Below, piece after piece: positions 10,270 through 21,659 of a DNA stretch of 64,000 nucleotides. Source of the stretch: Ornithodoros turicata (lineage: Eukaryota > Arthropoda > Arachnida > Ixodida > Argasidae); assembly GCF_037126465.1 (NCBI RefSeq), contig NC_088201.1:197230403-197294402 (forward strand), in the 5' to 3' direction. Made by a program: the position numbers and the translations under genes. The notes under the pieces are model-generated. The model ran no database searches, had not been told where the DNA came from, and worked only from the letters and a program-made list of their open reading frames with translations. Within the stretch, counting starts at the first letter, position 1, and every line of letters starts with the position of its first letter.

Positions 10270-10433
10270 TTAGAATGTATGAGACCTGGACGATTCAACT
10301 TCGAAAAACTGCTTTTTTGACTACGGCCCTGCCAGTTGTACTTTTCTGCCACTTCATCTGTCATGAGGTAGATTAGAATAGCACGGACTGCGGAATTGAC
10401 ATCTTTTCCGCCTAGTTCAGACAGCTGTTGAAC
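10270..10433 (-). pseudogene. Exon 5 of the DUF4806-like gene: core DUF4806-like domain
   Basis: The acceptor is TTTTGTTTCGCAG; the exon starts GTT CAA CAG in phase 0 and reads VQQLSELGGKDVNSAVR, then ILIYLMTDEVAEKYNW and SFSKLNRPGLIH. This is the most diagnostic part of the protein (Gly-Gly, then a helix, then a Trp). The donor AA|GTATAT at 10269 is acceptable but weak. No stop occurs in the exon. Confidence 0.65.
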
Positions 10434-10977
10434 CTGCGAAACAAAACACATAAAAAAGTTCTCACATCTATAGGAAAGCAGATGTGATCCAAGTCCATGA
10501 TGTGATGGTGATGGTAGACCATGCTATTAATCATGATATGATGAAAATCAGTAATCGCACGCTCTTCAAATTAAAAATTGACTGCCATTTACTGCAGCCG
10601 TATGTCAAAGACAACATATCGATCAAGCATCTCTGAGACACACGAATGCTCATCAGCCAGCAGAAAAACTGTACGTAGCTAATGCTAATTTACTAAAAGT
10701 TACATGTGCTACATACGGGAAGTAGAGAGAATACAGCACTAAAAGCCACGAGCGGAAGCTGTGAAAGCACTCCCAGTAGTGCGAATAAGGACTCTGTAAC
10801 AGTTTTACGTATTACATCCCCTAAATGTCACTGCACACAAAATCCACTACACATGAAATGAGTAAAGACGCAATATTGAACAGGAATATTTCAGTGCAAG
10901 TAATTTACATTTTGTGCAGGATCCTACACTGTATAATGTTTGCATATGTCATGCAAAAGGACAAAACATTTAAGTAC

Positions 10978-11181
10978 AAGGTTGTTCCGTTGCATCGATG
11001 TAAGGGAAGAGACAAACTCTTTTAGCCGCTCCTGTGATGAGAATGCAGATGTCACCATTGGTTTCGAGAGACTAGGTCAATGTCTGGTACGGCCACTAAG
11101 CTGTGCAGCAATCGCATCCAAGGTTTCACTGTGCTCTTGCTGTCTAAGGCGCAAGATGTGGAGAAGACGTAACACTTGACG
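10978..11181 (-). pseudogene. Exon 4 of the DUF4806-like gene: leucine-rich helix, contains a TGA
   Basis: The acceptor is ATTTCCAG at 11182; 204 bp, phase 0 at both ends. It reads RQVLRLLHILRLRQQEHSE with Leu/Ile spaced as in a coiled coil, and later SQERLKEFVSSLTSM. The TGA at 11079-11077 is in frame between these two parts, the clearest inactivating lesion of the gene. The donor is CTT|GTACTT. Confidence 0.6.
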
Positions 11182-11785
11182 CTGGAAATCTAATGGTAGA
11201 TTGGGGTTACCAACCTACCGGTCTAAACACAAATATGTGAACAGTAAGCAGCACTTGAGCTCTCTGGTCTTTTTTTTTCTTGCTTTCTGTTTACCTGTAT
11301 ATTGTTTAACACTGAACTCCTCCAACTAAAGCCATCCAACAAAATAATAAAGAGAGTCTAAACATGCTCAACAAGCTGAACAGCAGTTATGTGCAAAGAA
11401 ACATGTGCAAGCGGCAAGCCAAATGATGCCTACAGGCTGTACTAACGGTACTACTGATGTAAACTGGGAATGTGAGAGGAAAATGTGAAAAATAGTCATG
11501 CAGCCTCAATGCAGTTTCATATAAGAAACCTGTGCACCTTGAACCACCAAAGCCAAGACTATTATTATTATTAAGATGCCTGCAAACAGCTCAAGACCTA
11601 CACATCTGGTGCACCACTCGACTACCAACACAATAAAAATAAAATGAAGACCAACAATTACATTATATTATCAGAAAGACAATGCATATGCAAACTGGTC
11701 ACATATAAAATTATATTATTATATACCATGTGTAATAAAAAAACAAAGAGGGAACGTCATGACAAAAATGCAGGCACCCATTATA

Positions 11786-12527
11786 CAGAGTGCCCACCGG
11801 AACTATAGAAGGAATTTTTAAAACAAAAAAATCACCTTTTCACAGTTTTAACCAATGGCAATGCACTCTATGCCTAAAGGCCCACCTAATGATGGCTCAG
11901 GCAAGCTACTGTGACGATGCATTAATCAAGTTTCATTAATTCACTTTTTAATTATCAATGGTACAAGATTGACCCAATGACAACATCAGATCCCTTGGGG
12001 TAACTGGTACCGTTACCGTTTTCAGAACAAAAATTGAGGTAGTTCTAGCGCGAGGAAAAGGCCTGGAAATAAGGTGCACTGGTGGTCATTTTCCGACGCT
12101 CAAGTAAAAGCGTTCCCGTTTTCATTTCCTGTGCATGCGGAGGTGGGAAATAACTGTCTATCCTTCCTGCCACAGTGTTTCCCTCCCCCGCATACAGAGG
12201 AACGAAAACGGAAGCACTTCTACTTAGGTGTCGAAAATCGTCCACCAGATCGCCTTATTTCCGGGCGCTTTCCTCGCGCTATAATTGTCTCGAGTTTTGC
12301 TCTGAAAACAGCAATGTTACCAGTGACTCCAAGGGATTCAATATTTTCATTGGGTCAACCTTCTATTGTTGATAATTAAAAAGTTCATGAATGCATCGAC
12401 ACAGAAGCTCGCCTACGGCCTTTTAACGTGGGCATTTAGGCGTAGAGTACATCGCTATTGGTTAAAAACTAAGATAAAGAGATTTTTCTATTTTAAAAAC
12501 TACCTCATAGTTACGGTGGACACACTG
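11786..12527. mobile_element. 742-bp foldback MITE with TA target site
   Basis: The left end CAGAGTGCCCACCGGAACTA and the inverted right end (CAGTGTGTCCACCGTAACTA) are flanked by TA on both sides. Similarity between the two halves continues inward for nearly the full length (for example the inverted pair near 11,945 and 12,365, and the one near 12,050 and 12,285), so the element is one imperfect hairpin of about 370-bp arms. TA duplication and short terminal motif suggest a Tc1/mariner-type source; no transposase is encoded. It lies in intron 3 of the DUF4806-like gene. Confidence 0.75.
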
Positions 12528-12710
12528 TATATTACTTGCCATTGGATGATGGAGAAATGTGGGACGAGTCATGTGACGCCGGGGCATCATTTTGGTCTGT
12601 AACAAAATGCTCGTTTATACATTTTAATGAGAGTAATAGACTTGCAATATTAACAATTGCATAGCAGGAGCATAAATGGATGTGTGCTAAAAGTACATGC
12701 CTTGTGTCAC

Positions 12711-12859
12711 TGTCCATGTGCCTGCACATGAGGTCGTACCGGTCAAACCATGTTGTGGTCCTGTTGGGGAGTCTGTGGTGGTGAAAATCTGGTTAATATA
12801 ATTAGCAGCAGTGCATGTTGAGCATTGATAATTATTGCGACCAAGTGCAGGCCCAGTGC
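12711..12859 (-). pseudogene. Exon 3 of the DUF4806-like gene: Ser/Thr-rich linker
   Basis: The acceptor AAATCTCTTGCAG at 12860 joins exon 2 in phase (one base plus two). It reads TGPALGRNNYQCSTCTAANY and a Thr/Ser-rich remainder. The donor ACA|GTGACA at 12710 was chosen because it gives phase 0 for exon 4; other GT sites exist, so the 3' border is uncertain. Confidence 0.45.
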
Positions 12860-13508
12860 CTGCAAGAGATTTAGATAACTGCATGAATGAATAAGACGAA
12901 GGGGAGGGATCATAGTTTCGAATGTTGCACATTTTTATTTTAGTGTACAGTGATACAATGATACAATGTACTAAGAGCTTCCTATGACACCTGTGCCATA
13001 TGTTTCAGAGCTGTGTGAAAAACAAAATTTCCATTGCTAATAGTTTATGAATATTTCACCTGCACCACAAGTCGAATTCAAATTATTTCTTCAGACGGTG
13101 AATTGAATTTAAATAATCAGAAAAGGCCGCCCAATTCGAATAATTTCCTACCATCCGGTGTAACATTTTCAAGTGGAATGCTCATTCGATGATGTTCTGC
13201 TCCAAATTTGTGAGCCTTTTCACCCGGCATAACATATTGTGAGCCTCTAAGTTTTGTGTGTTACACTGCATTAGTCGGATGAACTGCAGTGAAAGTTAGC
13301 CAACACGTGCCATGCAGCCTGCGTTGTGTGCATGTCACCATTTCTATGTTCACTTTGTGAATTTCCTGTACGTTTTTTATACAAACTGCACATAAGTATT
13401 TCCATCCGTTACTGGACGTAACTGTGAAAGTTGGGAGTACATTTACTGGATAGAGCAGAGCCCAGGGTAGTGGTGACCATGTGCTCAGAGAAGTTGCAGC
13501 CTTTCAGG

Positions 13509-13556
13509 ATAGCCACAGCTGCTTCGCGGTGCTAACACGCAAGTAAAAAGAGCGTT
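13509..13556 (+). repeat. SINE 3'-end fragment
   Basis: GATAGCCACAGCTGCTTCGC and GGTGCTAACACGC followed by an A-rich stretch match the 3' ends seen at 30,973 and (inverted) 21,247. Only the tail is present. Confidence 0.55.
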
Positions 13557-13645
13557 TTGTGATAGTATTACAAACAATGTAAAGCGGGCTTCACCTATCA
13601 ATCGAGCGTAACGATCTGAAGCCGACATACAGAATGAAGCCGTAC

Positions 13646-13670
13646 ACACACACACACAAAAAAAAAGAAC
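13646..13670. repeat. CA microsatellite with A run
   Basis: About eight CA repeats followed by A9. Simple-sequence DNA only. Confidence 0.8.
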
Positions 13671-14761
13671 AATGGCACTAACGTGCAGTGGGCTTCACTT
13701 AACTCGTGGAAATAATGAGGGAAGCCGCCCTCCAGAATGTCTGCAGTACCTACCTTCATGTGTAGTACCAGAGCCCGTCATCTGCAGTAGAATAGAAGAT
13801 GGTGATGTGTGCTCTGAAACAAGGATACAAATGTAACTTTTAAGCACAGATACACAATACAACAATGATACGTTACTAATAATGTTTTGCTGGTGATTGT
13901 TTTCAAGTATATACGCATATTTGGAATGGAGAACAAGGGCGCTCTTCCAATGGAGAACAAGGAAGGAAACAAGACCACAATCCCTGTGTTATGGGGCTTG
14001 TTGTCAATAAAACCAAAGGAATTAATTGCATTTTTTGCCTATGTAATTAAGAGCATGTACGTTACTGACATTGAACTTAATTTTACCTGTGTACTGTATA
14101 TTATAATAGCTGTTTTCCTACATAAAGGCATGATACAGTTGTAAAGGCGGAAAACAACCAGACCAGGCACCTTTTGACAGAAAACCTCTTAATATGTTCC
14201 TGTGGAAGCCCTGTCGGTGCCATTGCTGACCTTCGGCACTTTGGGCAATAATAATTTGGGAAGCAAACGACCTGGAAATATAGACCCATACCGAGACTTT
14301 GTTGTGTCTGTCCCTTTTTCCACGTGGTCCACGTCTCGGGGTCTCTTCTTTATGGATCTTGTCTCCCTGGTTTCATGTTTTTGTTTATCATCTATTCTAG
14401 TCACCAACTCGCTTCCTTCCTAGCCAGCCTTTTAGTAAGACTAGTTCCAAGGCAACGCAACAGCCTAGGTCCAAGATACTGCAATCTCTCCATCCTATTG
14501 GCTTTGCATTAACCATATGTATGTGCAACTTGTGACCCCTACATAATGTCGTACTTTCTGTTTGCTGAACAAAGAAATCATTGGGAACGGACGGTACTTC
14601 CAGCACAACTTGGCTCTGAAGAACCCCTTGGCTGTCTTGTGGAACATATGCAGTATGCTTTGCAGTAGGTGCTGAGTGGAAGAAGCATTACCAACAGGCC
14701 AATTGTTGCATGATTGTCTCACCTGTCTGCTGATCATGATGATAGTCTTATTCATTACTAC

Positions 14762-14890
14762 CACTCTGTAGAACATGATAGGCTTCTTGCAGCCAGAAGG
14801 GCGGCTGCCGTTTCCTCCTCTGTGATGGTGTGTCTGACTCTGAGCTACATTGCGCTTTTGCGAGTGCTGCCCTTGCGTTTGTATACGAAG
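14762..14890 (-). pseudogene. Exon 2 of the DUF4806-like gene
   Basis: The acceptor is CTCATTGCAG at 14891. With the single base left by exon 1 it reads SSYTNARAALAKAQCSSESD then SQRRKRQPP, a basic, Ser-rich segment. The donor GTG|GTAGTA at 14761 avoids a TAA that lies 12 bases farther on and leaves one base, matching exon 3. Confidence 0.55.
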
Positions 14891-15261
14891 CTGCAATGAG
14901 GTATGAGCATCACTGTAATGTGAGCCGCCATCATAGAGACTACTTCTACACTTAATATTCGCCCTATGTATCTCTGGCCTATTTCTTTCATTACACTCTG
15001 TTCACCTCCCTCCAAATGTAGTTAGTTCGAAATAGCATACATCAAACACAAATCAACAATTCCTTTCCATCTCTAGGACATTCAGATCAATAGGGAAGGT
15101 GTTTGTTCCAGTGTGTATGTAAATATTTTTGTTTTTTTGCAACCTGCTTCAGAAATGTACTTAACACCCTGTGCACAACTCACTGTGCATACCACAATAA
15201 TCCTATTGAAAAACATGTAAAATCAATTGCGCAATATTGTACAATATGATGATGCACTTAC

Positions 15262-15448
15262 AGAAGATGCCTTTCATAGCAATGATGGTCGGTTTCCATC
15301 CTTCCAGGGGTGGCAGCCCTTCCTTGATAAGGCTCCTCATGTTTTTGGGTGCGTGTTCAGGCCAAGGACATTTGTTTCCATGGACCCACGTTGACGGAAC
15401 TACTTCCACCGTGTCATCTGAGGTGAAATTGACAACGGCAAACTGCAT
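15262..15448 (-). pseudogene. Exon 1 of the DUF4806-like gene
   Basis: ATG at 15448, then QFAVVNFTSDDTVEVVPSTW, GNKCPWPEHAPKNMR and W-K-P-T. The strong donor CTTCT|GTAAGT is at 15261. The start lies only 46 bp after the stop of the transposase pseudogene on the same strand, so any promoter would have to overlap that gene. Confidence 0.65.
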
Positions 15449-15494
15449 CTAAATGGTAATTATCATATTTTTGTGTTCTTGGCACAAGCACTTT

Positions 15495-17511
15495 CTAAAA
15501 CACAATGAAGCTAGAAGTCAGCATGTAGCAGAGGGACGACGGCATATTTGTCATGAATTTGCATCTAACAAGTTTATTCACACCCTCTACGGGCCAGCAT
15601 TTCAAGGTGGACAGCTTTGACACCAGAAACACACCGATGCGAGATGACGCATATGGCATATCATAGAGGTCCTCCTTAACAAGGTATTTTCTGCCTATGA
15701 TACAGGGCTTATTGCTACTGCGAAGAACTGCAAAATTGCTGATTTCAACAACATGTCCATTGATGTCGCAGCAGTTGTTGCCTTCACTACTAGTGAGAGT
15801 TGTGTGGCCCAGCTTCACTTTTTTGTACTGTGGGCTCCGACACTCAGGAACCAGAGGGCCATGATTATGCTCTTGATGCGTTTCTAAGCCCACTACTTTA
15901 TTTGCCCTGGAGGGCATAACCGCAGCGTCGTTTCCTTCAGAAAGTCTGTTACGCAGCTGCTCAAGTGGCAACTCTCTCTCCCTGAGTGTACGCTTCAGCA
16001 CCTGCATGTAATTCTCATATGAGAACACACTGAAAGTATCAACCGCACCATGCTTTCTAACGTTATCTGGCAGATGAGTCAGGCAATGGACATTGTACGT
16101 CACATGCTCTTCTCCATACAGCGGAATGTACCCAGACACAAAGAAACGCAACAGGTCAGCTGCATAGTCTGCATGTTCAAGGAGTCTGCAGGATCTGTAA
16201 TGCGCAGTGGAGTGTGATGAAGTTCAAATATACATCATCATGAGGATATGGCTTAAGAAGACTGGCCCTGTGTACAGCAACAACTGAAGGAAATCAGTGG
16301 CTTTCTATCTGTCAACTTCGTCCAGCCCTCTTGGTTTGCGTGCAAGTTCACTTGGTATATGTCTTCGGGCAGCAATAAGGGCCTGTGATACAGCTACGCG
16401 ATCAGATGGACTGATCATTACTTCGCGGGGACCTGACAGCCATAATTTGACGATTCTTTGTGACTCCCAGGCAAACCAAATGCATATAATCAAGGGGGCA
16501 ACGTCAATACAGTTTATAAGCAGCTTGGTCAGGATTGAAGTGCCCCTGTGGTGGTCTGGGCCTGACTGGGAGCGAAAACTCTCATCTGTCCGTGCAGCAG
16601 CACCAGATTCAAGGAACACTGTCCTGTTCTTGATGTGTTGCCCCTCAACAGTTCACTTAGGACAACCGGAAAATTCATTGTGGCCTGCTATTTGAAAGAC
16701 AAATGCACGTGTTGGCGCATCACATATTGTACTTTTTAAGCAGACGCGTACTGTGCTGCCTTTTATGCAAATCCCTTCTGTCATCAACACCTCCAGTTCT
16801 GTGACAATTTTGTCAAGGAAATCATTTGCAGAGTTGGGCTTTGCATTTCCTGCATAGACACCAACAAGAAACGCTGCATCGTTTACACCTCTTGCGATAC
16901 ATTGAATTGGCCAGAGCTGCATTTTTGAGCTGTTGCTAATGGGGAGCCCATCAATGCTCAGAGAAAGCTGCACTGTTTGAGGATTGACATGCAAACGCTC
17001 TAGCATCCTCGACAGATTTGCATGCAACCCAATGTGGTAGTAGCGACCGGGAGGTATAGAAACGATTTCAGCAGAAACTGCTTTGTGACATCAACAAGGC
17101 CCGAGCATCACTCGGAAGGCCAACGAGGCATTCATGCGTCCTCAATATTTTCAAAAGTGAGCTCACAGCACCGTGTGTTATGTTGTGCTCTACTGCCCAC
17201 CTTTTTAGTGAGGCAAGCAACTCTTCGTTTCCATTTCCTTGCGGTGCAGTAAAGTCCGCAACGTCACCACTTCCACGAGAGTCATCAGCAAACGCGGTGA
17301 ATTCCTGAACACTTGACAAGAGGTCGGCCTCCGAAATATCGGAGTCAGACAGAACCGGCGAAAACGCATTGTCCGAACACCGGCTACCGTCATCGCTTGA
17401 ACACTGCTCCATGCATGATGTACTCGCCTCCGACTGATGTGACGGATTTGAAACGTTATGGCTGGATTGACTACTTTCTGTTTCGCCAGCGTTGGGAGGC
17501 ACAGCCTCCAT
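15495..17511 (-). pseudogene. CMC/EnSpm-type transposase (broken)
   Basis: The protein starts at ATG 17511 with an acidic Ser/Asp-rich region. It continues with LSIDGLPISNSSKMQLWPIQ, then VGVYAGNAKP, LMTEGI, ICDAPTRAF and a Cys-Pro-Lys motif, as in Tnp2-like transposases of CACTA/CMC elements. The C-terminal half (from about 16150) reads YNVHCLTHLPDNVRKHG, VFSYENYMQVLKR and PCIIGRKY, like the DUF4218-type region that accompanies that family. Lesions: a frameshift near 17055, a TGA at 16655-16653 where a Cys of the CPKC motif is expected, a TAG just after DEVDR at about 16304, and another TGA near 16230. From 17027 down to 15495 it is otherwise one frame. Transposases of this type cut and paste elements with CACT(A/G) ends. 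Confidence 0.8.
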
Positions 17512-17519
17512 GGCTGACA

Positions 17520-17990
17520 GAGCGAAAGCTGCTTCGGTCCGTCTTAACGTCTGAATATACGACGCTTTTTTGGCGTTTTCCTTTCGCTTTATGCATGGTC
17601 TTTAGTATGTTGCAAAATGTAGCTCACCTCCGGTTCACGTTGCGGTCAATGAAGAGGTCGTGTAAGCTTGTAACTTGCAGACGCAAAGCTGCAACCCGAA
17701 GGACGCAAGCAACTGTAACTCGCCACTGACTTGACAGCCAGATCACAGATTGGCGCCCGGCCGAACCGCCCCCACTGTTGCCGGCAGCTTCCTCCTTTCG
17801 GCGCTACACCTGCGACAATATTAAAACATGCGCTGGGAGAACGACAGCATTGACGGCGACACGAAGTAACAACGAAACAGGAGGTTTTATAGTGGAGCGC
17901 AGAACGCAGTCTGCCGTCACTGACATCGGTCGATTTTGTGACTTATACGGATGCCCGTACGATGTTCTATGTCTATGCGGCGGCCGTATT
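17520..17990. other. Upstream flank of the transposase; nothing recognised
   Basis: Moderately GC-rich, with short open frames only. It may be the 5' untranslated and terminal part of the CMC-type element; no terminal inverted repeat was identified. Confidence 0.4.
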
Positions 17991-18120
17991 TCACTGTATA
18001 ATTTGGGGACATCACATATCCTTTAAGGGTATCCTATGGACGCCCTACGTCTATCATTCGGCCATAGTTCAATGTATAATTTGGGGACATTAGATATCAT
18101 TTAAGGGTATCCTACGGAAA
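17991..18120. repeat. Two 78-bp direct repeats, possibly subterminal repeats of the CMC element
   Basis: TGTATAATTTGGGGACAT followed by TTTAAGGGTATCCTA occurs at 17,996 and again 78 bp later. CACTA/CMC elements typically carry short subterminal repeats, and the pair lies upstream of the transposase, so that role is inferred. Confidence 0.4.
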
Positions 18121-19487
18121 TCTAGGTGGACATCGATTCAGGCAATTTATTTTGGGACAATAACCGGACATCCGTAGGACAGATGTGGTTAATGGGATAA
18201 GCTGATCACCGTAGAACACTGATAAGCCATCCGTGTGAAAGGATGATAGTAACACCGGGCTGCTGTTGACGAGAAGCGGTGGCAGGAAAACAGTGAGCAC
18301 CTGCAGTATAAAGTGGAACGGTGTAAAAGAGACCATGTTCGGTAGCATGACGTGCCCACAACGGCCAAATGATTGTGCCATTATGAAAAGAGGTATCGCC
18401 TTGTACTTGCCAGTCGACGGTAAAATCGGTTCTGCACAAGCAAAATATGATCCGACATGTATGGATAGGGAAATACTTGACACTTGCATAGTGTCTAAAT
18501 AAAAAATATGGATAAACTTCAGCCCTGCAGTAAGCAATCGGCATCCAACGTTTTTGTATACAGGCATTTATAGAAATATATGTCACATATTGTCCTTTCT
18601 ATTTTCAGTGCATCTCGGAAACGTTCTTTCCTGCTACCCACAGCCGTCTACCACCCCATATATGTGTCAAGTACTCGTTGCCTTTGGATCAATCAAGGTG
18701 CCAGCATGGACCCGAAGACAGTTAGGCATTGCTTGCAGCTACCAGTTATACAAGTACTGCGATCTGTGTACTTGTATATTACTATCTACTTTGGAAGAGT
18801 ACCAAGATTTGTTGGTATGTCATTGTACAAGGATGGGAAGTGCTGACGATGACGGTAAATTCTCGACATGTTTGGAGGTCAGCGTTTAGCCAGTATGTTA
18901 ATTGAAATAAATATTTTGCCAACACCCATACTGCCTTTGTAGAGACATACTGTGCATCAACCACACGTACCCGAATGTACATGTGAGGGCCATACACCTA
19001 GATGAACCGATACATGTGCAACTAGTGCCAAAATTGCCAAAAGTATGTATAATTTTTGACATCATGGCTAATAGATGTCTAAGTGATGGCCCAGAGGATA
19101 GATAAGTACTGCCCTATTACATGCGTTTGTGCAAAAAAGGTCTGAGTCGATGTTACGATTATCCGGCTATTAGCTGTATTTTAGCGTAACGTTACTCGGC
19201 CTAGGGGAAAGCTAGGGAACGGATACGGAGCAACAGAGCTACTTTGTTAGACGTGTAATAGACACTCCCAGAGTCTACATTTAGACGTCTTTTAGACGTA
19301 GTTACGCACCATGCTTTGCCTGGGAGAGTATGCCATTTCAGAACAGGGAAGTATTCTGCATGTCTTCTGCTTTGTGAGAGTAGATATCGGGAATTTTGAA
19401 GACTTTGAAAATCTCCAATAAACACGAATCTCATCGCTGATGAAAGGAAAGATGATAATTATCAGCAGTGCGATAGAGCATCAGCGA
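18121..19487. other. No supported gene
   Basis: About 1.4 kb with short frames only. Near 19,250-19,320 the motif TAGACGT recurs three to four times (TTTAGACGTCTTTTAGACGT), which resembles subterminal repeat DNA. No protein family was recognised. Confidence 0.4.
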
Positions 19488-19914
19488 CTACAATAGTTTT
19501 CCAGAACGATGGTGTATCTCGTGAGGAAGTTCCAGAAGATCGACAACCATGCAGGAAAAATTTCTATTGATTTGCTGTGCATGGGCCATTAAACAGACTG
19601 TAGTTGTCTGCACAAACATAGACGATAGGCATCCTGTGCACATAAATACGAATTTGTCTGTAAGAGCCCAATGAAGGGCAATGCATTCGAGCATATTTTA
19701 ACGCAGCTTTTCCTCTGTTGTGTTGGTTGCTCTGCTGGCATGCTCAACGACATACTCTTTTCGATCGTGTTTCTGTGAGATGAACGCTCCTAGATATTTC
19801 GCTGAGGCGTCAACAAAGCCTTGCGTTTCTCTGTCTGAATAAACATGAGCCAAAGTAGGAGGTGATTCCAAGAGGGATATCAGCTTACGAACAGACTCAG
19901 TGTGAGTAGGTGTC
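19488..19914 (-). pseudogene. Ty3/Gypsy RNase H fragment
   Basis: Reading leftward: SVRKLISLLESPPTLAHVYS, VDASAKYLGAFISQ, HASRATNTTEEK, then a TAA, then LECIALHWAL and HEIHHRSGKLL. This is the RNase H end of a Ty3/Gypsy pol (first catalytic Asp in VDAS, the Glu in LECIAL). The element differs from the one at 5861-10171, whose equivalent is [10 protein letters not shown]. Both flanks are unrelated; it is an isolated scrap with one stop. Confidence 0.7.
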
Positions 19915-20126
19915 TACTCTGACGTAATGTCAGTTTTCCTAGTATTGTTGCACTGTTGCTTGTTTTGCAAGAGGAATCAGAGGCAGCAATTTCAGCAAAT
20001 CATTTGCAGAACGTGCGAACGTATGAAGCAACGATTAGGAAGCACTGTCTTATATCTTAACGATATCTTACATAGCGGCGGCAAAAATGCGTTGACAGCC
20101 ACCACTGGATCAGAAGTTTCCAATTA

Positions 20127-20143
20127 CGGGGGGGGGGGGGGGG
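20127..20143. repeat. Poly-G run
   Basis: A run of about 17 G. No gene in the surrounding 19,915-21,246 was supported. Confidence 0.7.
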
Positions 20144-21246
20144 AAATGAGCGAAGAAAAACGCGTTCTGGAGTTCGTGTCTCCAACGTAGACGAATCGCT
20201 TTTATGGCATGCGACGAAAGCGTCGCGGAGGATCAGCAGAAGAGTCAGCGTGTAAACAATTCAAGTTTTTCTGAGCTATTTTTTCATACCTTCTAGAAGA
20301 TGGAATGATTTAAGTGCGCCGTGAACATAATGCATAAAAACAGATTAGAAAAAATTTCGCCCCTCTGCAACGATACCAGACCCAACAACGCTGGCCTTGG
20401 CGTGGTCGAGAGGATAATAGGTATTGTTTCTTATTGGTAAGCCTGCCAAAGTGATATTGAATGAAGAGATGATGCACTTCTGTGAGGCCCACAACGGCGA
20501 GCCTTTTCACCATCACCACCACCGCAGAGATGCAACAGATGCAAAATCTTATCAGTGGCTGTGCTGTCTGAAAATTTCCCAGTATCTCTCTCACACTTTG
20601 GCACCAGACCTAGACATGAGCAAACTGCCCTTTCTCATGCTCTTTCTCACAGTGCTCTGTCCATCTTTCAGCGTCTGTACACTGCTCACAACCACGGTTT
20701 CATCATAATGCTAGCAAGGAGTTAAAACAGAAACACAGTTTGTTCTTAACTTCCCAAGTGTTCATGTCAGAACAGGGCTCTCTCTCCACTGGAATGATCA
20801 TGCCCCTTCTCGAAGCACCAAAATTCCTTACTTTTTCTTTTTTACCCAAAACGATTTGGATTCTGGATGAAGTTTACGAAGAAAAGGGAGGGAACATTTT
20901 ATACTCATGTCTACAAAACAGGGCCCGTTTGCATAAAGTTATCTTGCCCAAGGTTCGCGGACACGTCTCCCTAAAGTGGGATTGTGTACCTCCTCTCAGT
21001 TCTTTTTCTTTTGCCCCCGGTTTCAAACAAAGCACGCCTGAAGTTTCACAAGCCGCCCTACACCAACGTCAAAATGTATTGACCACTTCACTGTTTACAA
21101 ACAAGACGTGCCATCTGCGCATGCGTAGAGTTAGTGTTGGCAAACCACACTGAACGCAGTCATGCGAATGCTTTCCGCAAGTGCGACATCAGCTGTGTTG
21201 AAGAACTACACCGCTCTCGGCTCTATCCTTCAACATTATTCCGTGT

Positions 21247-21534
21247 TTGTGCCGCGAAGCAACTGTGGCTATGAGCGACGTACAAACATTGACAGATGCA
21301 GATGGTACAGACGTGGACACACGTACAGAGAGAGGACAGCAGGAAGAAGTGGGGAACAGAGGGATTAGTATGCGTCCTGGGCCGACTTCAGGGGGACCTG
21401 TGCCGACATTCGTCTGGAAAGTCTTCGGAAAACCCAGGGAAAACCTCAGATAGCACAGGGGTGACAGGATTCGAATCTGTGTCACCTCTCAGTCTCGGCA
21501 AGGGAAGCTATCATCCTAACCACTATGCCACGGG
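21247..21534 (-). repeat. tRNA-derived SINE
   Basis: Read on the minus strand, TGGCATAGTGGTTAGGAT (box A, about 21530-21513) and GATTCGAATCC (box B, 21478-21468) have tRNA spacing, giving an internal RNA polymerase III promoter. The body ends with ACGTCGCTCATAGCCACAG and TTGCTTCGCGG, the same tail as the fragments at 13,509 and 30,860. The layout is that of the tick Ruka family; identity with Ruka was not verified. Confidence 0.75.
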
Positions 21535-21659
21535 AGCTGACTCCTTCAACAATACCCGATTTAGACCTATGAAGGAGGCAGACAAGAGTCGCTACAAGAC
21601 CACGTTCTTTACAAAAATGCCAAGCGAGGACCTATAGAGAACCAAATGTATTTTTATTG

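Larger units (their letters stand above)
4604..15448 (-). pseudogene. Six-exon DUF4806-like gene, decayed, reconstructed from splice sites
   Basis: Six exon-like segments on the minus strand join through GT donors and AG acceptors: 15448-15262, 14890-14762, 12859-12711, 11181-10978, 10433-10270 and 4761-4604. The first five junctions keep phase; the last does not. The predicted protein has an N-terminal FAVVNFTSDDTVEVVPSTW module, a Ser/Thr-rich linker, a heptad-like leucine stretch (VLRLLHILRLRQQE), then a C-terminal domain with LGGKDVNSAVRAILIYLMTD, the style of the DUF4806 family. That order is typical of a gene family expanded in ticks (recollection). A TGA inside exon 4 (11079-11077) and the final phase mismatch mark it as a pseudogene. 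Intron 5 holds a whole Ty3/Gypsy element, intron 3 a MITE and intron 2 a SINE tail. Whether this is a host gene or the second gene of the adjacent CMC-type transposon is open. Confidence 0.6.

Noticed and set aside
21507..21534. Possible tRNA gene at the box A/box B pair
   Set aside because: There is no acceptor stem or anticodon arm; the tRNA-like head belongs to a SINE with a long unrelated body.
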